NCBI GenBank assembly: GCA_001874365.1
Contig: MPDF01000018.1
Location: 1 to 37,645 of the forward strand
Direction: 5' to 3'
Source of the DNA: Gammaproteobacteria bacterium MedPE
GTDB taxonomy: Bacteria > Pseudomonadota > Gammaproteobacteria > Enterobacterales > Psychrobiaceae
DNA: 37,645 nucleotides
The notes beneath the pieces are model-generated. The model made no database searches. It was given only the letters and a program-made list of their open reading frames with translations, and was not told the DNA's origin. The translations under genes were made by a program, and so were the position numbers. Shown here piece after piece: positions 1-8,770 of this stretch (position 1 is its first letter; every line of letters starts with the position of its first letter).

Positions 1-567
<567 letters not shown>

Positions 568-682
568 AAAGTTTAACTGTTTAACGTTCGTTAGAACGAC
601 TCAATGAATTTACTGTCATATCAAGTAATTTCTTACTTGGTGTGAACATCTTCATTAAGTATTTTTGATACTCAACTTCAAA

Positions 683-722
683 TGCCCACACAGTTTATTT
701 GAATACTAATTGTTAAAGAACG
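683..722 (-). promoter_or_regulatory. rrn leader: boxA antitermination site and start of the 16S processing stem
   Basis: On the minus strand CGTTCTTTAACAA (710-722) matches the E. coli rrn boxA (TGCTCTTTAACAA), which loads NusB/S10 for antitermination. About 20 nt further downstream is TGTGTGGGCA (683-692), the conserved leader segment that precedes 16S in enteric rrn operons and takes part in processing of the precursor. The position, between the promoters and the 16S 5' end, fits. The leader stem partner 3' of 16S is outside the window. Confidence 0.85.
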
Positions 723-793
723 TTTCAACTCAACTTACTAAACAGTAAGGAGTTACGCGTCAAACCGTTTGGCCCGTTGCGTTAGGGATGCGT

Positions 794-821
794 ATCTTAC
801 GTCATTCCTTTTTGAAGTCAA
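794..821 (-). promoter_or_regulatory. rrn P2 promoter
   Basis: On the minus strand TTGACT (816-821) and TAAGAT (794-799) are separated by 16 bp and followed by an ACGCATCC segment. This resembles E. coli rrn P2 (TTGACT, GC-rich discriminator after the -10). It sits about 135 bp downstream of the stronger P1-like promoter and upstream of boxA, the standard tandem arrangement. Seen in sequence; activity is inferred. Confidence 0.75.
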
Positions 822-928
822 CAACTAATTTTAAATAATTTTTAAAGTTTATTTAAAACGTTGTTTTCTTCGCTAACCCTTGGTGTCACTTCGTTTAAGA
901 AGCTGTTCCGCCGTGTCAGTGGATGCGC

Positions 929-956
929 ATTATAGAGATCCAATCTAACTTGGCAA
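929..956 (-). promoter_or_regulatory. rrn P1 promoter
   Basis: On the minus strand TTGCCA (951-956), a 16-bp spacer and a consensus TATAAT (929-934) are followed by GCGCATCCACTGACACGG. That is nearly the E. coli rrn P1 discriminator and start region, typical of growth-rate and ppGpp/DksA-controlled promoters. The bases just upstream (957-1020 on the minus strand) are very A/T-rich, with A- and T-runs, as in an UP element; Fis sites may also lie there but none is clear by eye. Confidence 0.9.
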
Positions 957-1029
957 GGGCTTTTTTGATCTTTTATTTTGATCGGTTATTTATGATACAA
1001 AAAGCCATTTTTATGTGATTCAAAGCACG

Positions 1030-1260
1030 CTAATCTTGCATATTATCGGTAGCAAACATTCCCATGCCCTGATTAAAGATGGCAGCTGCGCTATTGATAT
1101 CGATATTTTGTTGTTGAGCAATGTGAATAATCTGCTCACCAATCATTGTGGCTTGAGTTTTATCTTGAATAAATAACGTAACTTGGTGCTCCACTCCTTT
1201 AATCACTAAATCAAAACCACCATAAACTTCTTCAGTCGTTATTTGATAATCACTCATCAT
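1030..1260 (-). CDS. Small conserved-looking protein of unknown function
   Basis: This encodes a 76-residue acidic protein starting MMSDYQ, without signal peptide or membrane segment. I do not recognise a family. The sequence reads as a compact soluble alpha/beta domain (a beta-rich N-terminal half GGFDLVIKG/HQVTLFIQD followed by helices). An AGGGA-like ribosome-binding sequence lies just before the two adjacent ATG codons, and the second ATG (1257) is equally possible as the start. The gene sits between the lysS terminator and the rrn P1 promoter in the same direction as both. No clear terminator separates it from the rRNA promoter region. Confidence 0.6.
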   Translation of the reverse strand: MMSDYQITTEEVYGGFDLVIKGVEHQVTLFIQDKTQATMIGEQIIHIAQQQNIDINSAAAIFNQGMGMFATDNMQD

Positions 1261-1291
1261 TTCCCTTTTTCATTTATCACGCGTTAAAAAC

Positions 1292-1319
1292 AACAAACCC
1301 TGCAATTGCAGGGTTTGTT
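1292..1319 (-). terminator. Intrinsic terminator of lysS
   Basis: A perfect 28-base inverted repeat has AACAAACCCTGCA arms meeting at a central AATT. On the minus strand it is followed by TTTTTAACGC, so it is a GC-containing hairpin with a short U tract immediately after lysS. Confidence 0.85.
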
Positions 1320-1338
1320 TTAATTGATATTACTTCAC

Positions 1339-2859
1339 TTATGCTTCTGGACGCATATGTGGAAATAGTAATACGTCACGGATAGATGGTGAATCTGTGT
1401 ATAGCATAACTAAACGATCGATACCGATACCTTCACCTGCTGTTGGTGGAAGGCCGTATTCTAGTGCGGTAATATAATCAGCGTCATAGAACATTGCTTC
1501 ATCATCACCAGCATCTTTTTGAGCAACTTGCTCAAGGAAACGTTGATCTTGATCTTCCGAGTCATTTAATTCTGAGAAGCCATTAGCAATTTCACGGCCG
1601 CCAACGAAGAATTCAAAACGGTCTGTAATGAACGGATTATCATCATTGCGTCGCGCAAGTGGCGAAACTTCTGCTGGATACTCAGTGATGAATGTAGGCT
1701 GCATTAATTGATGCTCACCTGTTTCTTCAAAGATTTCGATTTGGATCTTACCAAGACCCCAATTGTCTTTAACTTGGATACCTAAGTCTTTAGCAATCTT
1801 AGTGGCTTGTTCCATGTCGTTAACTTGTTCAACAGTGGTGCCTGGTGTGTATTTTAAAATAGCTTCAACAACAGTTAAACGTTCAAACGGTTTGCCAAAG
1901 TCAAAATCATTACCTTGATAATGAATTTGCGATGTACCTTTAACGTCTAATGCTAATTCACGTAGCATATCTTCAGTCAGATCCATCAGCATTTGATAGT
2001 CCGCGTAGCCCCAGTAGAACTCAAGCATAGTGAACTCAGGATTATGACGTGTCGATAAACCTTCATTACGGAAACTGCGATTAATTTCAAATACATTTTC
2101 GAAACCACCAACGACTAGACGTTTTAAATTTAGCTCTGGCGCGATACGTAAATACATATCCATATCTAATGCATTGTGATGTGTCTTGAATGGACGAGCA
2201 GTGGCGCCACCAGGGATCACTTGCATCATCGGTGTTTCAACTTCCATGAAGTTTTTCGCTGATAAGTAATTACGAATGAACGCAACAACTTTAGAGCGTG
2301 TTTTGAATACTTCACGCGACTTTTCATTAGCGATTAGATCTAGGTAGCGTTGACGGTAGCACGTCTCTTGATCTGACAGGCCATGATATTTATCAGGTAA
2401 TGGGCGCAGTGCTTTCGTCATTAAGCGTACTTCAGTACAACGAATAGATAATTCACCAGTCTTGGTTTTGAACAATGTACCTTTAGCCGCAATGATGTCG
2501 CCTAAATCCCACTTTTTAAATTGAGTGTTATAGAAACCTTCAGGCAATAGATCACGTGCAACATACACTTGAATGCGTGAACCCATATCTTGGATAGTGG
2601 CAAATGCTGCTTTACCCATGATGCGACGAGTCATCATTCGACCAGCTACTGCAACTTCAATCGCTTGCTCTTCAAGTTCTTCCTTTTCCTTACCACCATG
2701 AGCAATGTGAATATCGTCTGAAATGTCTTTACGACGAAAATCATTTGGGAAAGCTTGGCCCGCATCGCGCAATGCATTTAGCTTTTCGCGGCGCAGTGCC
2801 ACTAATTCGTTAATGTCTACAACTTCTTCTTCGTTGTTTACGTTATTTTGCTCACTCAT
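1339..2859 (-). CDS. lysS: Lysyl-tRNA synthetase, class II
   Basis: A cytoplasmic enzyme that charges tRNA-Lys with lysine using ATP. The 506 residues match the usual length of bacterial class II LysRS. An N-terminal OB-fold anticodon-binding domain (about 60-170) precedes the catalytic core. Class II motif 2 is visible as [20 protein letters not shown] around 260-280, and motif 3 as [13 protein letters not shown] close to the C terminus, ending with FPHMRPE. The start [12 protein letters not shown] is the usual charged N-terminal extension. It lies 70 bases downstream of prfB in the same direction, the prfB-lysS arrangement known from E. coli, and is followed by a strong terminator. Confidence 0.98.
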   Translation of the reverse strand: MSEQNNVNNEEEVVDINELVALRREKLNALRDAGQAFPNDFRRKDISDDIHIAHGGKEKEELEEQAIEVAVAGRMMTRRIMGKAAFATIQDMGSRIQVYVARDLLPEGFYNTQFKKWDLGDIIAAKGTLFKTKTGELSIRCTEVRLMTKALRPLPDKYHGLSDQETCYRQRYLDLIANEKSREVFKTRSKVVAFIRNYLSAKNFMEVETPMMQVIPGGATARPFKTHHNALDMDMYLRIAPELNLKRLVVGGFENVFEINRSFRNEGLSTRHNPEFTMLEFYWGYADYQMLMDLTEDMLRELALDVKGTSQIHYQGNDFDFGKPFERLTVVEAILKYTPGTTVEQVNDMEQATKIAKDLGIQVKDNWGLGKIQIEIFEETGEHQLMQPTFITEYPAEVSPLARRNDDNPFITDRFEFFVGGREIANGFSELNDSEDQDQRFLEQVAQKDAGDDEAMFYDADYITALEYGLPPTAGEGIGIDRLVMLYTDSPSIRDVLLFPHMRPEA

Positions 2860-2929
2860 GGTAAGTGGATTCCTGTTATTAACACATTTAATATTTGGAG
2901 ATTAACGCATGTGCATTAATCAGTTATAT

Positions 2930-4027
2930 TTACAAACCTTGTTTTAGGCTCGCTTCGATAAACTTATCTAGATTACCGTCAAGTACGGATCCAGTATTAG
3001 AGCTTTCAATGCCTGTTCTTAAATCTTTTATACGTGATGCATCTAGTACGTAAGAACGAATTTGGCTGCCCCAACCTATATCGGCTTTTCCGTCTTCTAA
3101 GACTTGCTTGTCTTCGTTCTGCTTATCAATTTCTAATTCGTACAACTTAGCTTTAAGTTGTTTCATCGCTGACGCACGGTTTTTATGTTGCGAACGGTCA
3201 CTTTGACACTGCACGACTGTATTCGTCGGTAAGTGAGTAATACGAATAGCAGAATCAGTTTTATTAACGTGCTGGCCACCAGCACCCGACGCACGGTAGG
3301 TATCGACGCGAAGATCTGCTGGATTAATATCGATTTCGATATCATCATCAATTTCAGGATAAACAAACGCTGAACAAAATGACGTATGGCGACGCGAGCT
3401 TGAATCGAATGGCGATTTACGCACTAAACGATGAACACCGCTTTCAGTGCGAAGCCAACCGTGAGCAAATTCACCAGCAAATTTAATGGTTGCACCTTTA
3501 ATACCGGCAACATCACCGGCGGTGACTTCAACCAGTTCAACTTTAAAGCCTTTCGCTTCGCCCCAACGCAAATACATTCGTAATACCATTTCTGCCCAGT
3601 CTTGAGCTTCGGTACCGCCAGAGCCTGACTGAATATCCATGTAGCAATCATTTTCATCATTCTTACCGCTAAACATACGACGAAATTCTAATTTCTCTAG
3701 CAGCTGTTCTAAATCATCTAATTCTGACTGGGCTTCATCAAATGTTTCCTGATCTTCTGCTTCAACGGCAAGCTCTAATAACCCCTCGACATCTTCTAGT
3801 CCTGACTCCATTGAATCAATGGTATTGACGATAGCTTCAAGACTTGAGCGTTCTTTACCCAGTGCTTGTGCACGTTCAGGCTCGTTCCAAACGGCTGAAT
3901 CTTCCAGCTCTCGTGAGACTTCGACAAGGCGTTCACTGTTGTGATCGTAGTCGAGGTATTCACGTAGAATATTGGAACGTCCACGGAGATCGTCAATTTT
4001 ATTTTTAATCGGGTTTACTTCGAACAT
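2930..4027 (-). CDS. prfB: Peptide chain release factor 2 (RF2), uninterrupted reading frame
   Basis: RF2 recognises UGA and UAA stop codons and triggers peptide release on the ribosome. The 365-residue length equals E. coli RF2. The SPF stop-codon recognition tripeptide is at 205-207 and the catalytic GGQ at 250-252, with Ala at residue 246 as in most RF2 and not the Thr of E. coli K-12. In many bacteria prfB needs a +1 frameshift at codon 26 (CUU UGA C after a Shine-Dalgarno-like stretch). Here codons 25-26 read CTC GAC (3950-3955), the protein is encoded in one frame, and there is no AGGGGG-like element before it, so the autoregulatory frameshift is absent. lysS follows. The gene to the left on the other strand is divergent. 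Confidence 0.97.
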   Translation of the reverse strand: MFEVNPIKNKIDDLRGRSNILREYLDYDHNSERLVEVSRELEDSAVWNEPERAQALGKERSSLEAIVNTIDSMESGLEDVEGLLELAVEAEDQETFDEAQSELDDLEQLLEKLEFRRMFSGKNDENDCYMDIQSGSGGTEAQDWAEMVLRMYLRWGEAKGFKVELVEVTAGDVAGIKGATIKFAGEFAHGWLRTESGVHRLVRKSPFDSSSRRHTSFCSAFVYPEIDDDIEIDINPADLRVDTYRASGAGGQHVNKTDSAIRITHLPTNTVVQCQSDRSQHKNRASAMKQLKAKLYELEIDKQNEDKQVLEDGKADIGWGSQIRSYVLDASRIKDLRTGIESSNTGSVLDGNLDKFIEASLKQGL

Positions 4028-4219
4028 TTAGGTAACTTCACCGCTGCAATTGAAAATAATGCTAAAAAAAGCCGCCCATTCTAACTAATATATTTTCAAA
4101 TATATAGCACTAACCCCGCAATTTCGTGCATTGAAAATTCCTTACGCCATTTATCGGTTAAATAACTTTAAATTAAGGCTGGCATTAAATTGAACAACGG
4201 CTTAAAATCACCCGCAATC

Positions 4220-4238
4220 AAAAATCATTATCATTAAC
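4220..4238 (+). promoter_or_regulatory. Candidate Fur box upstream of the PepSY operon
   Basis: The 19-base stretch AAAAATCATTATCATTAAC, read on the minus strand, matches the Fur consensus GATAATGATAATCATTATC at 15 of 19 positions by hand count. It ends 6 bases before the first ATG (4245) of an iron-type membrane operon and lies just downstream of a possible -10 (TAAAAT, 4203-4208), a place where Fur binding would block transcription. The function is inferred from the match and context. Confidence 0.6.
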
Positions 4239-4244
4239 ATTACT

Positions 4245-4568
4245 ATGTTTATTATTGGATCAGCACTCACCTTAATGTGGATAGGTGGGCTATGTAGTTA
4301 TCTCAGCAATGACAAACAGTCTCTGCTAAAAAATAAGTTATCTCCCGTCATTGGATGGGGGGTATTAATTGGCACAATATTCTTTAGCAGCATATTATTT
4401 AGTCAATTTTACGCGCCAGTAACATCAGTCATATTTAGCATTGGCGCACTGTTATTTAATTGGATACTCATTACGTTATTGGCAGGCCATTGGCCACAAA
4501 AACCCGTGAACGTGAGTGCAGTCGGCTTAGTTTTTGTTATTTTATTCGCTCAATTTGGAGGAGCTTAA
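4245..4568 (+). CDS. Small three-helix membrane protein (DUF3325-like), iron operon
   Basis: This is a 107-residue, very hydrophobic protein with about three or four membrane segments (roughly 1-18, 35-55, 58-80 and 88-105). It is the first gene of a three-gene operon with a DUF3649-like protein and a PepSY protein. Such small proteins (DUF3325/DUF3649 families) accompany PepSY ferric-reductase-type proteins in iron-uptake loci. Assignment to DUF3325 is tentative and rests on length, topology and neighbours. The start at 4245 has no good ribosome-binding site, and the candidate Fur box lies directly in front of it. The end of this gene contains the strong GGAGGAG site for the next gene. Confidence 0.7.
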   Translation: MFIIGSALTLMWIGGLCSYLSNDKQSLLKNKLSPVIGWGVLIGTIFFSSILFSQFYAPVTSVIFSIGALLFNWILITLLAGHWPQKPVNVSAVGLVFVILFAQFGGA

Positions 4569-4570
4569 TC

Positions 4571-4822
4571 ATGTGGTCCAAATCAGCAATTGCCATTGTA
4601 GGCGGATGCATACTGTCTATTTCCTTTATGCTCAATCTCAATTTCTTAATGCCATTACAGGTAGATACTCGTTTATTCATTGGCTTATTATTTTCTTTTC
4701 CCATGTGGGTTGGCATTATGGTTTGGTGTTATGCCAGCGACTCATTTAAGCAAGCGGCAAAACGTTGCACAGCGTTATTTATTCCCTCAGCAATGTTTAA
4801 TGCATTCTTCTTATTTAGCTAA
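4571..4822 (+). CDS. Small membrane protein (DUF3649-like), iron operon
   Basis: This encodes 83 residues from MWSKSAIAIVGG. The ATG at 4571 is chosen because GGAGGAG lies at the correct distance before it; a longer in-frame version from 4460 would run through the upstream gene. Three membrane segments are visible. The pattern GG..L (about 11), a central MPL, then SFPMWVGIMVWCYAS, is typical of DUF3649 proteins, which occur beside PepSY proteins and TonB-dependent siderophore receptors. The start is 2 bases after the stop of the previous gene, and the PepSY gene begins 15 bases after it, so translation is probably coupled. Confidence 0.75.
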   Translation: MWSKSAIAIVGGCILSISFMLNLNFLMPLQVDTRLFIGLLFSFPMWVGIMVWCYASDSFKQAAKRCTALFIPSAMFNAFFLFS

Positions 4823-4837
4823 CAGCGAAAACATCAC

Positions 4838-6418
4838 ATGAATAAAGAATTTATCAAACGATTAACCCTAGCCCACGGCTGGCTAGGCCTTATTTTTTCG
4901 GGCTTACTTTTTATTATATTTTTCGCAGGCTCTATCGCGCTATTTCGTCAAGAAATAACTAATTGGGCGATGCAACCTCACTTTCCGGTAACACAGGGGG
5001 AACAAATAAGCGTCGAAAAAGCGCTAGATATCGCTCTTAAAGGACGAGACTATGATGCAAAAGAGCACATAACTCTTGTTTTGCCCTCTGCTGAAAATCG
5101 TTACTTTCAAGCCGTTGTCGATATTAAAAACCGTCCCGTTGAACCGCATTATGATTATGTACATATCGATCCTGTATCCGGGGAAATAGTTAGTGAAGGT
5201 GGTCAATTTGAACTAGCAGAGTTTATTTACCATCTCCATTACGATCTCAATATTCCCCAAGGAAAATACATCTTAGGTTTTGTCACATTATTTTTCTTAT
5301 TCGCTCTAATTTCCGGCATATTTATTCATGCTAGAAAGTTTTTCAGTAATTTTTTCCAATACCGTGCCGGCAACCACAAACGCAGCCAGTTACTAGACAT
5401 GCACAATGTTGTCGGGGTTGTTAGTTTACCTTTTACGCTTATGTACGCCATTAGTGGCCTTATATTCAACTTAGTTATTATCTATCAAGTTGCCTTCGCA
5501 ATTACTGTTTATAAGGGAGATGGTGAAGCGTTATTAAAAGATGCAGGATTTGCGACTATTGCACCTGTTTGGCAAGACAAGCCAGCATCAAGAATTAACC
5601 TTGATGAATTAATCCAAGATGTGACCGATGATTATCAATTAGCCCCGCGCACTGTCAGACTTTATAACTACGGCGACGAGAGCGGATTGGTTCAGCTCTT
5701 TTCTAAGGATAACTCGGAACTAACGGTTAATTATAATAATACTTATGCACTAACTACTGGCGAAATGACTATACAGTCTGACAGTAGAGATCCAAATTCG
5801 CTAGTCATTGGCACAGGCGTTCTTAGAAAACTCCACTACGGAAATTATGCAGCACTTGATTTGCGATTCATTTACTTATTCCTAGGTTTCGCTGTGTGTG
5901 CGTTAATACTCACTGGTAACCTTTTGTGGCTAGAAAAACGTGAAAAACAGCGTAACTTCTCGCCTCGAACGTTAACTATTGCTCGCTACGTAACCTTAGT
6001 CAGTAGCGCAGGTATTATGGTATCGACTGCTATGGCCTTCATTGTCGAACGCTTAATGCCTGCAACATTAGCCGATAGAGGACACTTAATTGGAACTGCA
6101 TTTTGGTCATTCTTGGCATTGTGCGCACTTATTTATGCATTACCAATGATTCGTAGAAACTACCGATTAGCCCTACAACGTTCTTTGTATCTCTGTGGGT
6201 TTGGCTGCATTGTTGCGGTTATTGCTGGCTATGTGCTTTACGGGAAAACAATGGTTGCTCTAATTAGTGCTAACGACTACTCAACACTTGCTGTTGATAT
6301 CGCCTTAATTGTGAGCGCCATTACCTTGTCATTAGTAGCTAAAAAGCTTAACACGACACAAATTCAAGCACAGGATGAACCATCAGAAGAGTCATCAAGC
6401 TTAGCTGCAGTAAAATAG
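4838..6418 (+). CDS. PepSY-associated membrane protein, probable ferric-siderophore reductase type
   Basis: A 526-residue inner-membrane protein of the PepSY_TM family. TM1 follows the typical AHGWLGLIFSGLLF segment (about 12-34). A periplasmic PepSY-like region (55-130) precedes an HLHYDL..GKYILGF helix (about 130-165), and DMHNVVGVVSLPFTLMYAISG (about 187-207) carries the conserved His. The C-terminal third has further helices (about 345-510). Family members in Fur-regulated loci are thought to reduce or help release iron from siderophores at the inner membrane. That role is inferred here from the family, the two small partner proteins and the Fur-like site. No siderophore receptor is adjacent. 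Confidence 0.85.
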   Translation: MNKEFIKRLTLAHGWLGLIFSGLLFIIFFAGSIALFRQEITNWAMQPHFPVTQGEQISVEKALDIALKGRDYDAKEHITLVLPSAENRYFQAVVDIKNRPVEPHYDYVHIDPVSGEIVSEGGQFELAEFIYHLHYDLNIPQGKYILGFVTLFFLFALISGIFIHARKFFSNFFQYRAGNHKRSQLLDMHNVVGVVSLPFTLMYAISGLIFNLVIIYQVAFAITVYKGDGEALLKDAGFATIAPVWQDKPASRINLDELIQDVTDDYQLAPRTVRLYNYGDESGLVQLFSKDNSELTVNYNNTYALTTGEMTIQSDSRDPNSLVIGTGVLRKLHYGNYAALDLRFIYLFLGFAVCALILTGNLLWLEKREKQRNFSPRTLTIARYVTLVSSAGIMVSTAMAFIVERLMPATLADRGHLIGTAFWSFLALCALIYALPMIRRNYRLALQRSLYLCGFGCIVAVIAGYVLYGKTMVALISANDYSTLAVDIALIVSAITLSLVAKKLNTTQIQAQDEPSEESSSLAAVK

Positions 6419-6434
6419 AGTACTCACTAGCCAT

Positions 6435-6472
6435 AATTAAGCCCTTAACAATTTAATGTTAAGGGCTTAATT
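6435..6472. terminator. Bidirectional terminator between PepSY and lipoprotein genes
   Basis: A perfect 16-bp stem (AATTAAGCCCTTAACA and its complement) with a 6-base loop sits between the convergent ends at 6418 and 6484. The plus-strand tail is TTCTTC, so U-richness is modest. A shared terminator is the simplest reading. Confidence 0.75.
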
Positions 6473-6483
6473 CTTCAAAAAGA

Positions 6484-6915
6484 CTAATCTTCGAGCGGTT
6501 TACCAATAGCAAGTATTGCCTTATGTTGTTCATCAGAAACAGGGTAAATGTCTTTGATATAACATTTAAAGTGTGGATATTCAGGCACAGAAAACGCGTC
6601 AAAGTTTTTAGATAATTGATACGTTGTTGATTGATGCGTAATTAGCGTTTGTGCATAATCCAAGTCGTGGCAACGCCCTTTTAATTCAATAACATAGCGT
6701 TTCTTAAACGGGCTCTTAATCGCAATATAGCTGTCGGTTAGTGATTGCCAGTTATTCATTTTAAAATTATTAACGTGTTTTACGGCACTAATGTCGTTTT
6801 CATTAAAATACGCTTGATAAGCGGCATTCTTTTCTTGACGGGACAAGGTGTCCGGATTCGTCGCACAACCAGCGGTTATTAAAACAATAGCGCTTAATGT
6901 CAGAAGTTTTTTCAT
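6484..6915 (-). CDS. Small lipoprotein of unknown function (DUF6491-like)
   Basis: This encodes 143 residues from MKKLLTLSAIVLITAGCATNP, a lipoprotein signal peptide with the lipobox (TAGC) and Cys at 17. The mature domain of about 125 residues holds two Cys (in GRCHDL and FKCYI), possibly a disulfide, as in small periplasmic DUF6491-type lipoproteins; that family name is tentative. An in-frame start 15 codons upstream (6960) is rejected because it overlaps recJ, would bury the signal peptide, and GAGGT lies at the right distance before the 6915 ATG. It follows recJ by 16 bases and may be co-transcribed. Confidence 0.75.
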   Translation of the reverse strand: MKKLLTLSAIVLITAGCATNPDTLSRQEKNAAYQAYFNENDISAVKHVNNFKMNNWQSLTDSYIAIKSPFKKRYVIELKGRCHDLDYAQTLITHQSTTYQLSKNFDAFSVPEYPHFKCYIKDIYPVSDEQHKAILAIGKPLED

Positions 6916-6931
6916 GAGATATACCTCACCG

Positions 6932-8674
6932 TTATGAGTTAATAGGAACAATGTGTTCAACCATTAATTGAACAGACTGTTTATTTCTAAATTCGTTCAC
7001 ATCTAACTTGTATGCAACTTCAACCCATTGAATATTTGGGTTTGGCCATGTTTCAAGATCAACATTAAATGCAATAGCATCGACGACTAGCGCACTATTC
7101 TCAGGCTCAAGAACCAGTTTTAAATGTTTTTCGCCCACCAAACGTTGTTGTACGACTCTAAACTTACCATCAAAACAGGGCTCTATGAAACCTTGTCCCC
7201 ATGGACCAGCGCCCCGTAACAAACTAGCAATGTCTAAATTGATTTCAGAAGACTGTAATTCTCCATCCGTCATAATTTTTCCACTAAGTTGTTCCGTAGA
7301 TAAGGTTGCTTTAGCTTGTGCCTCAAATAACGTCGCAAAACGCGGGTAATCTTCAGCGTTAATTGACAGTCCAGCCGCCATCGCGTGTCCACCAAACTTT
7401 AAAATGATACCAGGCGCTAATGTGTTGATTCTTTCTAATAAATCGCGCAAATGTAAGCCTTCAATCGAACGACCGGAGCCTTTTAACTCACCGTCACCGG
7501 CATCCGCGAATACGATCACCGGACGGTGGAACTTTTCTTTAATACGAGAGGCAACAATACCGCTGACACCTTGGTGCCATTGTGGATGAAACAATGCAAA
7601 AGCATACGGAATTTCGCCTCCCTCTTGAGTAAAAGGCAGTTGTTCAATAATCTTTAACGCTTCTTGCTGCATGCCCGCTTCAATACTGCGACGGTCTTTA
7701 TTGAAACCATCAAGTTCAGAAGCGATTTCTTGCGCTCGATGTTCGCTGTCTGTTAACAAACATTCAATGCCTAATGACATATCATCAAGACGTCCAGCAG
7801 CGTTGAGCCGAGGGCCAATGGCAAAGCCCATATCACTGGCAACAACACGGTTAAGGTTACGTTTTCCTATTTCTAATAAGGCTTTAATGCCTGGGCGAGT
7901 TCTTCCAGCTTTAATACGTGCCAAACCTTGTTCAACTAATATTCGATTATTACTATCTAATATAACAACATCAGCAACGGTACCTAGAGCCACAATATCT
8001 AAAAATTCTGCCATGTTAGGCTCTTCAAGCCCATGATCAGAAAAATAATTTTCTTTTCGCATTTCAGCTCGCAACGCCAACATCACATAAAATGCAACGC
8101 CGACACCAGCAAGATTTTTACTCGCAAATTCACAATCAGGTTGATTTGGATTCACTATCGCATCCGCTTGAGGTAACTCGTCGCCAGCGAGGTGATGATC
8201 GGTAACAATGACAGTCATTCCTAGCGCCTTGGCGCGCTCTATCCCATCGATAGATGAAATACCATTATCTACGGTCATAATCACTTGCGTTCCTTGTTGA
8301 TGAGCAATATCAACAATAGGCACAGATAGCCCATAACCAAAATCGAATCGGTTAGGCACAATATAATCAACTTTTTCGGCACCAAAGCGGCGTAGTGTCA
8401 ACATAGATAAAGCAGTAGACGTTGCTCCATCGGCGTCAAAATCGCCAACGATGGTAATGTGTTGATGATTAACAATGGCGTTAAATAGCAGTTTAGCTGC
8501 CACATCGGCATCTTTTAACGTCGAAGGATTAATAAGGTTTTTAAGCTGATAAGACAAATCCTGACTAGAGTTTATTCCCCTACTAGCATAAATTCGTTGC
8601 AGTAAAGGGTGATTTAAAAAGCTTAAGTGAGAGTGCTCAACTTGCGGACGACGTTGGACAATAGTGCTCATCAT
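6932..8674 (-). CDS. recJ: Single-stranded-DNA-specific exonuclease RecJ
   Basis: RecJ degrades single-stranded DNA 5' to 3' in recombination, mismatch and base-excision repair. The 580 residues compare with 577 in E. coli. The DHH-family motifs are present: DFDADGAT (78-85), VDNGIS (about 135-140) and TDHH (158-161), followed by the DHHA1 part with GRLDDMSLGIE and the C-terminal GGHAMAAGLSI motif (about 424-434) and OB-fold. Two ATG codons are adjacent at the start; AAGGTAA stands just before, and either could be used. In E. coli recJ lies next to dsbC and prfB; here it is apart from both. Confidence 0.97.
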   Translation of the reverse strand: MMSTIVQRRPQVEHSHLSFLNHPLLQRIYASRGINSSQDLSYQLKNLINPSTLKDADVAAKLLFNAIVNHQHITIVGDFDADGATSTALSMLTLRRFGAEKVDYIVPNRFDFGYGLSVPIVDIAHQQGTQVIMTVDNGISSIDGIERAKALGMTVIVTDHHLAGDELPQADAIVNPNQPDCEFASKNLAGVGVAFYVMLALRAEMRKENYFSDHGLEEPNMAEFLDIVALGTVADVVILDSNNRILVEQGLARIKAGRTRPGIKALLEIGKRNLNRVVASDMGFAIGPRLNAAGRLDDMSLGIECLLTDSEHRAQEIASELDGFNKDRRSIEAGMQQEALKIIEQLPFTQEGGEIPYAFALFHPQWHQGVSGIVASRIKEKFHRPVIVFADAGDGELKGSGRSIEGLHLRDLLERINTLAPGIILKFGGHAMAAGLSINAEDYPRFATLFEAQAKATLSTEQLSGKIMTDGELQSSEINLDIASLLRGAGPWGQGFIEPCFDGKFRVVQQRLVGEKHLKLVLEPENSALVVDAIAFNVDLETWPNPNIQWVEVAYKLDVNEFRNKQSVQLMVEHIVPINS

Positions 8675-8697
8675 TTACCTTGTAAAATTGCATAAAA

Positions 8698-8729
8698 AAG
8701 CCAGCACACCATAACATGGCGGCTGGCTT
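8698..8729 (-). terminator. Terminator of the nucleoside hydrolase gene
   Basis: The stem AAGCCAGC/GCTGGCTT encloses a 16-base loop. On the minus strand it is followed by TTTTTTATGC. It lies between the nucleoside hydrolase stop (8771) and the recJ start (8674), so recJ probably has its own promoter. Confidence 0.75.
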
Positions 8730-8770
8730 GTTGACATCAATTGCCTGTTATTTATTGTTAATTAAGGTTA

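Noticed and set aside
3796-3996. Separate small genes inside prfB on the same strand (also 3163-3366 and 3424-3660)
   Set aside because: They are other-frame shadows of a complete RF2 gene and carry no start signals of their own.
4460-4570. Longer start for the DUF3649-like gene
   Set aside because: The extension runs in another frame through the upstream gene, is not membrane-like, and the GGAGGAG site fits only the ATG at 4571.
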